DNA of 19,163 nucleotides, taken from positions 1-19,163 of the forward strand of contig DDEV01000017.1 in the NCBI GenBank assembly GCA_002336855.1. The letters run 5' to 3'. Under the pieces are notes generated by a model, which did no database searches, was not told the origin of the DNA, and worked only from the letters and a program-made list of their open reading frames with translations. Position numbers and translations under genes: made by a program. This document shows, piece after piece, positions 1 through 7,070 of the stretch. The stretch is from Leucobacter sp. UBA1945 (GTDB lineage: Bacteria; Actinomycetota; Actinomycetes; Actinomycetales; Microbacteriaceae). Every line of letters starts with the position of its first letter. The stretch's first letter is position 1.

Positions 1-489
1 GGCGTCGGCAACTTCCACGCGTGCATGACCGGGCTGCGGGCCGTCGACGGCCCGGCCCTCGTCGACGTGCGTCTGGCCGGCGGCCGCCCGGTGCTCGGCA
101 TCTGCGTCGGGGAACAGGTGATGTTCGACCGCGGCGTAGAGCACGGCGTCGAGAGCGAGGGTCTCGGCCACTGGCCGGGCACCGTGCGCCAGCTGCAGGC
201 AGACCGCCTGCCGCACATGGGCTGGAATACGGTCGAAGCACCCGCCGGCTCGAAGCTGTTCGCAGGCATCGAGCACGAGCGCTTCTACTTCGTGCACAGC
301 TACGCCGCGACCGAGTGGAGCATCGAGGGGCGCACGGCCTCCACCGTGCCACTCGTGACCTGGGCAGAGCACGGCGAACGCTTCATCGCTGCCGTCGAGA
401 ACGGCCCACTCACTGCCACACAGTTTCACCCGGAAAAGTCTGGCGAGGCAGGCATTCACCTGCTGCGCAACTGGGTCGAGTCGCTGTAA
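1..489 (+). CDS. hisH: Imidazole glycerol phosphate synthase glutaminase subunit HisH (5' partial)
   Basis: This subunit hydrolyses glutamine and passes ammonia to HisF, which makes imidazole glycerol phosphate and AICAR in histidine synthesis in the cytoplasm. The reading frame is open from base 1, so the start lies outside the window. The 162 visible residues are about three quarters of a usual HisH of roughly 210. The nucleophile-elbow motif GICVGEQ contains the catalytic cysteine (visible residue 35), and the class I amidotransferase His-Glu pair lies in QFHPEKSGEAG near the C-terminus. One oddity is the Glu after the elbow Gly, where HisH proteins I know usually have Met (GMQ). The gene is followed after 59 nt by priA, the next histidine-pathway enzyme, so an operon is likely. 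The assignment is secure; only the N-terminus is missing. Confidence 0.96.
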   Translation, partial: GVGNFHACMTGLRAVDGPALVDVRLAGGRPVLGICVGEQVMFDRGVEHGVESEGLGHWPGTVRQLQADRLPHMGWNTVEAPAGSKLFAGIEHERFYFVHSYAATEWSIEGRTASTVPLVTWAEHGERFIAAVENGPLTATQFHPEKSGEAGIHLLRNWVESL

Positions 490-548
490 GCAGCGATCCT
501 CGCCCGCAACAAAATTCACCGATTCTACGTCTTAAGGAACCACAACCG

Positions 549-1298
549 ATGACCGAACTCAGCTCACAGCCCAGGCTCGAATTGCTGCCCGCCGTTGATG
601 TCGCAGACGGCAAGGCCGTGCGCCTCACGCAGGGCGAGGCCGGCACCGAGACCAGCTACGGTAGTCCGGTCGATGCCGCACTCGATTGGATCGAGCAGGG
701 GGCCGAGTGGATTCACCTCGTCGACCTCGATGCCGCTTTTGGTCGAGGCAGCAACGCGGCATTGCTGCGCAAGGTCATCAAGCAGTCGAAGCGCGTCAAG
801 ATCGAGCTGTCCGGTGGCATTCGTGACGACGCCAGCCTCGAGGCGGCTCTCGAGCTCGGTGCCACCCGCGTCAACCTCGGCACCGCGGCCCTCGAGAACC
901 CCGAGTGGACTCGCGCCGTCATCGCGCGCTACGGCGATCAGATCGCGGTGGGCCTCGATGTGCGCGGCGAGACGCTTGCCGCTCGCGGCTGGACCCAAGA
1001 GGGCGGCAACCTGTGGGAGGTGCTCGACCGCCTCGAAGACTCCCGCTGCCCGCGCTATGTGGTCACCGATGTCACCAAAGACGGCACGCTGCGCGGCCCG
1101 AACGTCGAACTGCTGAAGCAGGTGTGCGCACGAACCGACCGCCCCGTGGTCGCATCGGGCGGCGTCTCGAGCCTCGACGATATCGCCGCACTGCGTGAGC
1201 TCGTATCGTGCGGCGTTGAGGGCGCAATCGTCGGCAAGGCGCTCTACGCGGGCGCGTTCACCTTGCCCGCAGCGCTCGACGTGGCGGGCCGCGCGTAG
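549..1298 (+). CDS. priA: Bifunctional HisA/TrpF isomerase PriA
   Basis: PriA is the actinobacterial (beta/alpha)8 isomerase that acts on both ProFAR (histidine pathway) and phosphoribosylanthranilate (tryptophan pathway), replacing separate HisA and TrpF. The 249-residue product is full length. The N-terminal block LLPAVDVADGKAVRL carries Asp17, and VVTDVTKDGTLRGPN carries Asp174; these correspond to the two acid-base aspartates of the family. Arg25 and the Arg146-Gly-Trp148 segment match residues that distinguish PriA from plain HisA. The ATG at 549 was chosen because AAGGA lies about 10 nt upstream and the N-terminus then matches the family. The frame stays open further upstream, but that extension runs antiparallel to nothing real and overlaps hisH. 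The dual function is inferred from family membership; no trpF is visible in this window. Confidence 0.95.
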   Translation: MTELSSQPRLELLPAVDVADGKAVRLTQGEAGTETSYGSPVDAALDWIEQGAEWIHLVDLDAAFGRGSNAALLRKVIKQSKRVKIELSGGIRDDASLEAALELGATRVNLGTAALENPEWTRAVIARYGDQIAVGLDVRGETLAARGWTQEGGNLWEVLDRLEDSRCPRYVVTDVTKDGTLRGPNVELLKQVCARTDRPVVASGGVSSLDDIAALRELVSCGVEGAIVGKALYAGAFTLPAALDVAGRA

Positions 1299-1306
1299 CG
1301 CTCGCC

Positions 1307-2188
1307 TTGGCGATCAAGAAGCTTCCGTCTACCGGCGATGCTCCCCGCAGCACCGGGGTGCCGGCGTCGCTCGTTGCGGGTGGCGCAGCAGACTCGGCCG
1401 GATTTCCCTGGCGGGGGCGCAATTTCGACCACCATGAGACCGCGTTCGCTGGTGACGACGGCGCTACGCCCGAGGCGCTGCGGCTTGCGATCGCGCGCCT
1501 GCGTGAGTCTGCAGAGCAGTATCGAAAAGGATCAGCGCCGTCCCCCGAGGCGCGAGATGCACTTGCCGCCGCGCAATCGGATGCACTGCTAGCGCTCTCG
1601 GCGAGCCGGGTGCTGATTCCGCTGCTCGCCGAGGCCGGCGATCTCGGCGTGACGCCCGAGGGGCGCACCGTAGAAAAGACCCAGGAGCTGTCGATCGTGA
1701 CGGTCGCGGCCCCCGATGGGCGCCGCGTGATGCCTGTGTTCAGCGGCGTCGCCGCCATGCGGGCCTGGAACGCCGAGGCCCGGCCGATCCCGGTGCCGAT
1801 GCCGCAGGCCGCGCTCGCTGCTGCTCAGGAGCAGACCGATCTGATCATCGTCGACCCGGGGACCCCCTTGGCTGAGCTCGGGGTGCGGCGGACGCAGTTC
1901 GAGGCCGTCGCGCTCGGCGCCGTGGCGCTGCCGGCCTGGGCGGACGCCGAGGTCATCACGGCCTTCCGGGTGTCCGCGAGCGATGACCCCCGAGTGCGAG
2001 GGGTCGAGATTGCCCCTGCCGACCCCGAGGCGCGCCTGCTCGAAGCCGAGGTTGCGGTGACGGTCTCGCTGCGCCCCGGGCTCGAGCAGCACGAGCTTAC
2101 GGCGTTGCTGACAGAGCTGCAGCAGCGCTGGACGGCGAATGAGGTCATCGCCGGGCGAGTCGACTCGCTCAAGCTCGTGCTGCGCTAG
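1307..2188 (+). CDS. SseB N-terminal domain family protein
   Basis: This 293-residue soluble protein contains an SseB-type N-terminal domain, at about residues 95-190, recognisable from the RVLIPLL strand, the KTQELSIVTVAAPDG segment and the VMPVFSGVAAMRAW segment. The C-terminal third is a second alpha/beta region of unknown function. Its biochemical role is not established; the name comes from enterobacterial SseB, and no secretion role is implied here. The start is TTG, 8 nt after the priA stop, and gives the Lys-rich N-terminus AIKKLP that I associate with actinobacterial homologues. No strong ribosome-binding site is present, so translation may be coupled to priA. In many actinobacteria this gene lies between hisA/priA and infC; here other genes intervene. 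The next gene converges on it after 27 nt with no clear terminator. Confidence 0.85.
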   Translation: MAIKKLPSTGDAPRSTGVPASLVAGGAADSAGFPWRGRNFDHHETAFAGDDGATPEALRLAIARLRESAEQYRKGSAPSPEARDALAAAQSDALLALSASRVLIPLLAEAGDLGVTPEGRTVEKTQELSIVTVAAPDGRRVMPVFSGVAAMRAWNAEARPIPVPMPQAALAAAQEQTDLIIVDPGTPLAELGVRRTQFEAVALGAVALPAWADAEVITAFRVSASDDPRVRGVEIAPADPEARLLEAEVAVTVSLRPGLEQHELTALLTELQQRWTANEVIAGRVDSLKLVLR

Positions 2189-2215
2189 CACGCAGAGGCT
2201 CGGGCGAGAAGTGCT

Positions 2216-2542
2216 TTAGAAGAAGTTCAGCAGCACGATATAGACAGTCGTGCCGGCGAAGATGCTGAGCAGGGCACGGCGCCCCGCAAAGAGATGTGTG
2301 GCGACCGTGACAGCAGAAGCGATCGCCACCACCAAGAGCTTGCCGGGTTGCGCGCTGATCTCGTCCGCAAGCATTACGACCGCGAGGATCACCAGCAGAC
2401 CGGCGGGCATCCATTGCCCGAGCGCTTTCACGAACTTCGACTTGCGCAGCGGCTTCAGAATGGCGAAAGGTAAAGCGCGCAGCAGGAGCGTGATCACTCC
2501 GCCAATGGCGACCGCTGCGATCATGTACCAGGTCTCAGGCAT
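2216..2542 (-). CDS. azlD: AzlD family branched-chain amino acid transport protein
   Basis: This is the small partner of the AzlCD exporter family, a membrane complex linked to export of branched-chain or related amino acids. The product has 108 residues, mostly hydrophobic, with about four membrane segments. The LLLRALPFAILKPLR segment and the GQWMPAGLLVILAVVML segment are typical of AzlD. I chose the ATG at 2542 because AGAGGA lies 8 nt upstream and because it overlaps the azlC stop by 8 nt (ATGCCTGA), the usual coupling arrangement; two ATG codons further upstream would add up to 11 residues. The gene converges on the SseB-family gene. Family membership is clear, but the substrate is not known from sequence. 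Confidence 0.9.
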   Translation of the reverse strand: MPETWYMIAAVAIGGVITLLLRALPFAILKPLRKSKFVKALGQWMPAGLLVILAVVMLADEISAQPGKLLVVAIASAVTVATHLFAGRRALLSIFAGTTVYIVLLNFF

Positions 2543-3272
2543 CGGGCTGATCCTCTTCTGCGACATGACCGGCACCCCGCGCCCTGCGCTGCCAGAAGAA
2601 TCTGGCGACGAGCGAGAGCGTAAAGATCGCGAGGGCAGCGATCAGCTGTGCACCCGGAAACGCGACCATCGCGATCGCGACGGAGAGGCCGGCAAGAATG
2701 ACCGACGGGATCTCGCGTCGCCCCCGTACCGCGTCGAGCGCCATCACGATGAACAGCGAGACAAGCGCGAACTCAAAGCCTTCGATCGGTTCGGGCAGCA
2801 GGCTCGCGACGCACACTCCGACCAGGCCGCCACCGACCCAGTACGCCTGCATCAGCAGTTGCCCGGTGAGCATGCGCGTCGAGGTGAGCTTTTCGGGCGG
2901 CATCAGCACGTACGTGGCATAGGCCTCGTCGATCATCGCGTAGATCGAGTAGGCGCGCCCGATGCCGGGCTTGACGGCCTGAATCGGAAAGCTCAGCGGG
3001 TAGAACACGTGCCGAAAGTTCAGCGCAAACACCGTTGCGGCGATGGTGAGCAGGGGAGTGGCCGCCGCGATCATGCTGACGAGCAGCAGTTCGACCGATC
3101 CCGCGAAGATGCCGATCGAGAGCGCCGGGGCGAGCCACCACGGCAGCCCGGCCTGAATCACGAGAAAGCCCAGCGCCACCCCGAGCGGAAAGATGCCGAT
3201 GCCCACCCCGAGCGAGTCGACAGCGCCTAAGCGAATGCTCGTCGAGCGGCTTGCCGGGGTCTGGTCGTTCAC
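2535..3272 (-). CDS. azlC: AzlC family amino acid exporter large subunit
   Basis: This 245-residue polytopic membrane protein is the large subunit of an AzlCD-type exporter. The family signature is visible as IGIFAGSVELL (about residues 53-63) followed by FALNFRHVFYPLSFP (82-96), and several further hydrophobic helices follow. The substrate is probably branched-chain amino acids or analogues, by analogy only. The start is GTG at 3272. The nearest ribosome-binding-like GAGGGG touches the start codon, which is too close for a normal site. A TAGCAT box 6 nt upstream of the GTG suggests instead that the message may be leaderless. The gene lies 61 nt downstream of the lipoprotein gene on the same strand and overlaps azlD, so the pair is surely co-translated. 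Confidence 0.92.
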   Translation of the reverse strand: MNDQTPASRSTSIRLGAVDSLGVGIGIFPLGVALGFLVIQAGLPWWLAPALSIGIFAGSVELLLVSMIAAATPLLTIAATVFALNFRHVFYPLSFPIQAVKPGIGRAYSIYAMIDEAYATYVLMPPEKLTSTRMLTGQLLMQAYWVGGGLVGVCVASLLPEPIEGFEFALVSLFIVMALDAVRGRREIPSVILAGLSVAIAMVAFPGAQLIAALAIFTLSLVARFFWQRRARGAGHVAEEDQPDA

Positions 3273-3333
3273 CCCTCGATGCTATCTGAGGGCTGCGGGC
3301 CGCTTGACACTGCGCGGCGGCTTCGCCCGTGCG

Positions 3334-3900
3334 CTACTCGGCAAGCAACACGCAGAGCCGCGCGATGGTCTTCGTGTCTGCCGTGTATTTTTGGGCCGCT
3401 TCGTCGAAGGTTGCGTTTGACGTGACAATGACATCGACAAAGCCCGTGTACGGGCCGCCGTCGACGCCGACGGTGGTTCGTGGCCCTGCGAGAGTGAAGA
3501 CCCCGCCCGCCTCGTCGAAGAACGGTTCCCCGCACTGCGGTGATACCTCTCCGCCATCCGGCTGAATGTATGAGAGATCCCAAGTGAACGTCGGCGCGCC
3601 ACTCATGTCTCCCGTATAGGTGAACGTGATCTTGTCGCTCTCGCTCTGCAACGGGTAGACGTCGAGGGCCGGTTCGATCTGCACCTCGGGGTCGACGAAA
3701 AGGTCATAGCCGGCCGTGGTGGCGCCCGAACAGTCCCTGGCTGCAGCCCCTTCGCTCGTCTCGCTTGCCGCGGGTGAGCTTTCAGACGTGTCGCCGGCTG
3801 CGCTCGATGCGGGAGCAGTTGGTGCGCAGCCGGCAAGCAGAGCCGTGCCGAGCAGTGCGATGCCGACCATGGGCGAAATTCGAGAAGCGATCGTGTGCAT
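3334..3900 (-). CDS. Putative lipoprotein of unknown function
   Basis: I do not recognise this 188-residue protein. It has a hydrophobic signal segment (about residues 11-24) ending in the lipobox LLAG-Cys25, so it is probably lipidated and held on the outer face of the membrane. A Ser/Ala/Thr/Glu-rich linker follows to about residue 53. The remaining domain is rich in beta-strand-like sequence and carries three more cysteines (in RDCSG, SPQCGEP and near the C-terminus), two of which could pair. The ATG at 3900 is the first start; Met11 is an alternative, and neither has a good ribosome-binding site. It lies between a LuxR-type regulator 77 nt upstream and azlC 61 nt downstream on the same strand, so it may share their regulation. 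No function should be assigned. Confidence 0.8.
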   Translation of the reverse strand: MHTIASRISPMVGIALLGTALLAGCAPTAPASSAAGDTSESSPAASETSEGAAARDCSGATTAGYDLFVDPEVQIEPALDVYPLQSESDKITFTYTGDMSGAPTFTWDLSYIQPDGGEVSPQCGEPFFDEAGGVFTLAGPRTTVGVDGGPYTGFVDVIVTSNATFDEAAQKYTADTKTIARLCVLLAE

Positions 3901-3977
3901 GCGTTCATCGTGGCGCGGTCGCGAAGCGGTGCGAAAGTAGGGATTCGGTCTATTCTGGGTCGCTCGGATCGCCGAGA

Positions 3978-5696
3978 TTACCGCTGTGCAGGAGGTGTCG
4001 GCAAGACCCGCACGAGACGGGCGACACCGGTGCGGGTGCGCACACCCCAGCGGCGATGGATCTCGGTGAGATGCTTCTCGACGGTCTTGACGCTGATGCT
4101 CAGTTCATGCGCGATCTGTTCGTTGCCGAGCCCGCGTTCAACGCCGAGAGCGACCTGGTGCTGGCGTGCCGTGAGGCTTGGCGGGGGATCCTCTGGTGCC
4201 GGAAGCATCGCCGCCACACGAGATGCAACCATGAGCCTGCTGGCCGCAGAAAACGCGGTCAACACGCGTGACACATGCGCACGTACGGTGTGCGGTGAGA
4301 GAAAGAGTGTGGACGCGATCTCGGCGTTGCTGAGGCCCGCGGCGATGAGAAGCGCTACCTCGCGCTCTCGCTCGGAGAGACCGGCCCATGCGCTGCCGGG
4401 AGTCGGGCGCAGTCGCCTGCCAGCCGCACGCATCTCTTGTGCTGCGGCTCGCCGCGCAGAGAGGTGACCGGCGGCCTCGCTCAGTTCGAGCAGGTGCGCG
4501 AGCCCCTCTGCTGCTGCCGCGGGTTGGTGTGCGGCGACCCGGGCGCGTGCAGAGAGAATCTCTGCTTCGGCCGCTTCTACCAATCTCCCCTCGTCGCGAG
4601 CCTCTCGCGCGGCGAGCCCCGAGCTTGCCTCGGCGGCGATGGGGTCGCCCCGAAGCAGGTGAATCATTGCGCTGCATCGCGCCGCAGCGGGAGCTGAGAT
4701 GCGAGACCCGGCGTGCGGCTCGAGCAGCTGGTACCAGGCCTCCGCCGCCTCGAGGTCGCCCTCTGCGCTGGCAAGCGAGACCAAGGTTTCGATGCTCAAT
4801 GCATTGTCGATCTCGAGCAGCGGCCCGCAGCTGCGCGAAAGGTGCACGCGTGTTGCCGCCTCGGCGAGGTCGCCAATTCCGAGAAAGCCATAGGCGATGA
4901 GCAGTTGCAGCCCAGCCGAGCGGTAACTGCGTTCGACCTCGGTCTCGTCCTTGAGCTCGGAGAATATGATTGCCGCGAGGGAGCGCTCGTCGGCGTTTGC
5001 GGCGACGAGCATTCGGGTGGCGAGCACCAGCGGCAGGAGCTCGGGCACAGCCGCACCGTTCGGAGTGTTCAGGGGCTCGAGCTCGGCGGCCGCCTCTCGT
5101 ACCCGTCCACCGAACAGTCGGGTGCGCGAGCGCATCACCGTGCCGAAGACGCGGAGAGTCGTGTGTGCCGCGGCGCTCGATGGTCTGTCTGGAGCCAGCC
5201 CGCTGCCCGCACCCGCATCGACGAGGTCGGCCGCGGCTGCAACTTCGCCGCAGGCGAGCCGAGCCTCTGCGAGTTGGTAACGCAAAAAGTGTTCGAGCAG
5301 CGATGTCGGCTCGGAGATCGATGCGATCGCCTGCACGGCGTTACGCAGATCGTCGTCTTGCGGAGGAGCGGCTGCGGCCGTCGCAGCACGCTGTGCACCC
5401 GCTCGGGTGCCCCATGCTTGTGCGAACGCGTACGCGGCGGCGGCGACCATGCGATCGTGGCTGCTGGGCGGCGTGAGAAGCGCCGTCTCCCACGCCAGAT
5501 GCGCAAGACGCCGGGTGCGATTCGGGCGCAGCGCGTGCAGCGCGCCGATACTTGCGAGCCCGAGCTCGACTGCCGGGCGATCGCTCGTCGATGCGCGCAC
5601 CTCGAGCACACGACTTGCCTCGTTCGCGGTGTTGTCGCGAATGCCAAAGAGCAGCACCTCGAGGCTGTCTTCGTCCGGCTTGTGTGCGGCGCGCAT
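3978..5696 (-). CDS. LuxR-family regulator with two tandem C-terminal HTH domains
   Basis: This 572-residue protein has two complete LuxR-type helix-turn-helix domains in a row at the C-terminus: residues 440-494 (from LSEREREV through TVRAHVSRV) and 508-562 (from LTARQHQV through TVEKHLTEI). About 430 residues of Ala/Leu/Glu-rich helical sequence precede them and resemble the MalT/LAL helical-repeat region. No Walker A or B motif is visible, so the STAND ATPase part of large LuxR regulators is absent, and DUF1844 lies only 53 nt upstream, leaving no room for it. The start is ATG at 5696 with AGGGA about 9 nt upstream. It probably binds DNA and controls neighbouring genes such as the lipoprotein and azlCD, but its signal and targets are unknown. 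Confidence 0.88.
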   Translation of the reverse strand: MRAAHKPDEDSLEVLLFGIRDNTANEASRVLEVRASTSDRPAVELGLASIGALHALRPNRTRRLAHLAWETALLTPPSSHDRMVAAAAYAFAQAWGTRAGAQRAATAAAAPPQDDDLRNAVQAIASISEPTSLLEHFLRYQLAEARLACGEVAAAADLVDAGAGSGLAPDRPSSAAAHTTLRVFGTVMRSRTRLFGGRVREAAAELEPLNTPNGAAVPELLPLVLATRMLVAANADERSLAAIIFSELKDETEVERSYRSAGLQLLIAYGFLGIGDLAEAATRVHLSRSCGPLLEIDNALSIETLVSLASAEGDLEAAEAWYQLLEPHAGSRISAPAAARCSAMIHLLRGDPIAAEASSGLAAREARDEGRLVEAAEAEILSARARVAAHQPAAAAEGLAHLLELSEAAGHLSARRAAAQEMRAAGRRLRPTPGSAWAGLSEREREVALLIAAGLSNAEIASTLFLSPHTVRAHVSRVLTAFSAASRLMVASRVAAMLPAPEDPPPSLTARQHQVALGVERGLGNEQIAHELSISVKTVEKHLTEIHRRWGVRTRTGVARLVRVLPTPPAQR

Positions 5697-5749
5697 CTGG
5701 GTGATCCCTGCCGCTGCTTCTGAGGTGTGCCGCCGAAATGACTTGAGGC

Positions 5750-6103
5750 TTAGATGACCGAGCCGGTGTACTTCTCGCCGGGCCCCTTGCCGGGCTCGTC
5801 GGGAATTGCCGATGCCTCGCGGAATGCGAGCTGCACCGAGCGCAACCCGTCGCGCAGTGGGCGGGCATGCGAATCGCTGATCTCGGGAGCGCCGGCGGTG
5901 ATGAGGCCTGCGAGCGCGTTGATCAACTTGCGAGCCTCGTCAAGATCGGTTTCGTTCTCTGGATCGTCTGAGAGCCCACACTTGATCGCTGCCGCGCTGA
6001 GCAAGTTCACCGCTGCCGCCGTGATGATCTCAACCGCGGGCACCTCGGCGATGTCGCGTGCGGCGCTTTGCGCTTCGATCGATTCTGCGTGCTGCTCACT
6101 CAT
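5750..6103 (-). CDS. DUF1844 domain protein
   Basis: This 117-residue cytoplasmic protein matches the DUF1844 family by its central segment, VEIITAAAVNLLSAAAIKCGL, broken by a short acidic stretch, then LDEARKLINALAGLI and a Pro/Gly-rich C-terminus. Its function is unknown. In actinobacteria a DUF1844 gene commonly sits beside infC, and here it is divergent from infC across a 272-nt gap, which supports the assignment. The ATG at 6103 has GAGGG about 8 nt upstream. It is followed on the same strand after 53 nt by the LuxR-type regulator, so read-through is possible. A possible -10 box TAGAAT (6154-6159, minus strand) overlaps the infC-facing -10 box. Confidence 0.85.
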   Translation of the reverse strand: MSEQHAESIEAQSAARDIAEVPAVEIITAAAVNLLSAAAIKCGLSDDPENETDLDEARKLINALAGLITAGAPEISDSHARPLRDGLRSVQLAFREASAIPDEPGKGPGEKYTGSVI

Positions 6104-6126
6104 CAGTTGCCCTCGTGTTTCGTTTC

Positions 6127-6155
6127 TTGCGTGTGGGGTGAAGTCTTGCTAAGAT
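6127..6155 (+). promoter_or_regulatory. Candidate promoter for infC-rpmI-rplT
   Basis: TTGCGT (6127-6132) and TAAGAT (6150-6155) are spaced by 17 nt and fit the vegetative sigma factor consensus (TTGACA and TATAAT) at four and four positions respectively. It is the best promoter-like pair in the gap upstream of infC. The start point is expected near 6161-6163. This is an inference from the sequence only. Confidence 0.5.
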
Positions 6156-6282
6156 TCTAGAGGTTCGCGGCCATTCGCCGAGAACTTGCAAGTGGAGATC
6201 CTCCCACCCCATGCCGATAAATAGGCTACCGGGTAGTTGACGCCCCGTTTTGCTGCGTGCAGTGAGACAGCTGAAAAGGGTG

Positions 6283-6306
6283 TAGAACACGGTTTTCGTG
6301 GTTCTA
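6283..6306 (+). promoter_or_regulatory. Hairpin in the infC leader
   Basis: TAGAACACG (6283-6291) pairs with CGTGGTTCTA (6297-6306) through nine base pairs with one bulged G, closing a five-base GTTTT loop. No U-tract follows, so it is not an intrinsic terminator by itself. It lies about 70 nt before the infC start and could be part of an autoregulatory leader. The GTG at 6298 that would open a longer infC frame lies inside its 3' arm, which argues against use of that start. Confidence 0.45.
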
Positions 6307-6363
6307 GATCGAAGCTTGCAAAGAACTGAGCTTACAGTCGAATTTCGGCTGCGCACACGATCT

Positions 6364-6378
6364 AAGGAGCCGGCGATC
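6364..6378 (+). promoter_or_regulatory. infC ribosome-binding site and AUC start codon
   Basis: AAGGAG (6364-6369) is followed after six bases by ATC (6376-6378), in frame with IF3. Translation from here gives ISDPRTNERIN, matching the usual N-terminus of actinobacterial IF3. No ATG, GTG or TTG occurs at a proper distance from this strong site. A rare start codon fits the known autoregulation of infC, in which IF3 rejects non-standard start codons (AUU in Escherichia coli). Confidence 0.75.
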
Positions 6379-6990
6379 AGCGATCCCCGTACGAACGAAC
6401 GAATCAACGCCAAGGAAGTGCGTTTGGTTGGTCCCAGCGGCGAACAGGTCGGCGTGGTGCCGATCAGCACCGCCCTGCGCCTCGCCGCAGACGCTGACCT
6501 CGACCTTGTCGAGGTTGCCCCGAACTCGAAGCCGCCCGTGGCCAAGATCATGGACTTCGGCAAGTTCAAGTACGAGGCTGCGCAGAAGGCGAAAGAGGCT
6601 CGCCGCAACCAGGCGAACACCGTGCTGAAAGAGGTGCGTTTTCGCCTGAAGATCGACAAGCACGACTACGAGACCAAGACCAAGCGAGCCGTCGGCTTCC
6701 TCGGTCAGGGCGACAAGGTCAAGGCGATGATCCTCTTCCGCGGCCGCGAGCAGTCGCGCCCCGAGATGGGTGTGCGCCTGCTGCAGCAGTTCGCCGAAGA
6801 CATCGCCGAGTTCGGCACCGTTGAGAGCTCACCTCGCATCGACGGTCGCAACATGGTCATGGTGATCGCGCCGCTCAAGAACAAGAGCGAAGCGAAGGCC
6901 GAGCAGAACGCTCGCCGCGCCGAAGAGAAGGCGTCGCGCCGAGCTGATAAGCCGGGCGAAGCCGAGGCTGAGGCCGCACCGACCGAATAG
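6376..6990 (+). CDS. infC: Translation initiation factor IF-3
   Basis: IF3 binds the 30S subunit, keeps the subunits apart and checks the start codon and initiator tRNA. With the AUC start at 6376 the protein has 204 residues. The N-domain includes VRLVGPSGEQVGVVP and the LDLVEVAPNSKPPVAKIMD segment. The KYEAAQKAKEARRNQ linker follows, then the C-domain with IDKHDYETK, MILFRGREQSRPEMG and the DGRNMVMVIAP segment. After the C-domain comes a tail of about 35 residues rich in Lys, Arg, Glu and Ala, a length variation common in actinobacteria. An in-frame GTG at 6298 would add 26 residues but has no ribosome-binding site and breaks family similarity. The next gene, rpmI, follows after 80 nt, giving the conserved infC-rpmI-rplT operon. 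Confidence 0.96.
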   Translation: MSDPRTNERINAKEVRLVGPSGEQVGVVPISTALRLAADADLDLVEVAPNSKPPVAKIMDFGKFKYEAAQKAKEARRNQANTVLKEVRFRLKIDKHDYETKTKRAVGFLGQGDKVKAMILFRGREQSRPEMGVRLLQQFAEDIAEFGTVESSPRIDGRNMVMVIAPLKNKSEAKAEQNARRAEEKASRRADKPGEAEAEAAPTE

Positions 6991-7070
6991 TTTCACGGCA
7001 GCCAGCCAGCTGGTCTTGCCGACACCCACGTAGTCGCCCAGGCGACGCGCACCACAACAAGGAGATAGAG

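Larger units (their letters stand above)
6104..6375. promoter_or_regulatory. Divergent promoter region and infC leader
   Basis: This gap separates the DUF1844 gene (minus) from infC (plus). It holds a plus-strand promoter candidate at 6127-6155, a minus-strand TAGAAT at 6154-6159 that overlaps it, the 10-base palindrome ACTTGCAAGT at 6184-6193, a small hairpin at 6192-6207 and a stronger hairpin at 6283-6306. If transcription starts near 6162, the infC leader is about 210 nt long, which is long for a gene that only needs a ribosome-binding site. The length and the folded elements suggest post-transcriptional control, as is known for infC-rpmI-rplT operons in other bacteria. No Rfam leader family could be assigned by eye. 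Confidence 0.55.

Noticed and set aside
21..548. Extension of the priA frame upstream to base 21
   Set aside because: The extension overlaps hisH in another frame, is Arg/Pro-rich and unlike PriA; the ATG at 549 has its own ribosome-binding site.
2189..2215. Possible shared terminator between the convergent SseB-family and azlD genes
   Set aside because: The 27-nt gap has no inverted repeat that I can see.
3962..3975. CTCGG-ATCG-CCGAG inverted repeat after the LuxR regulator as a terminator
   Set aside because: The stem is five base pairs and no U-tract follows on the minus strand; chance occurrence is likely in GC-rich sequence.
6298..6375. GTG at 6298 as the infC start
   Set aside because: It has no ribosome-binding site, lies in a hairpin arm and adds 26 residues not found in IF3.
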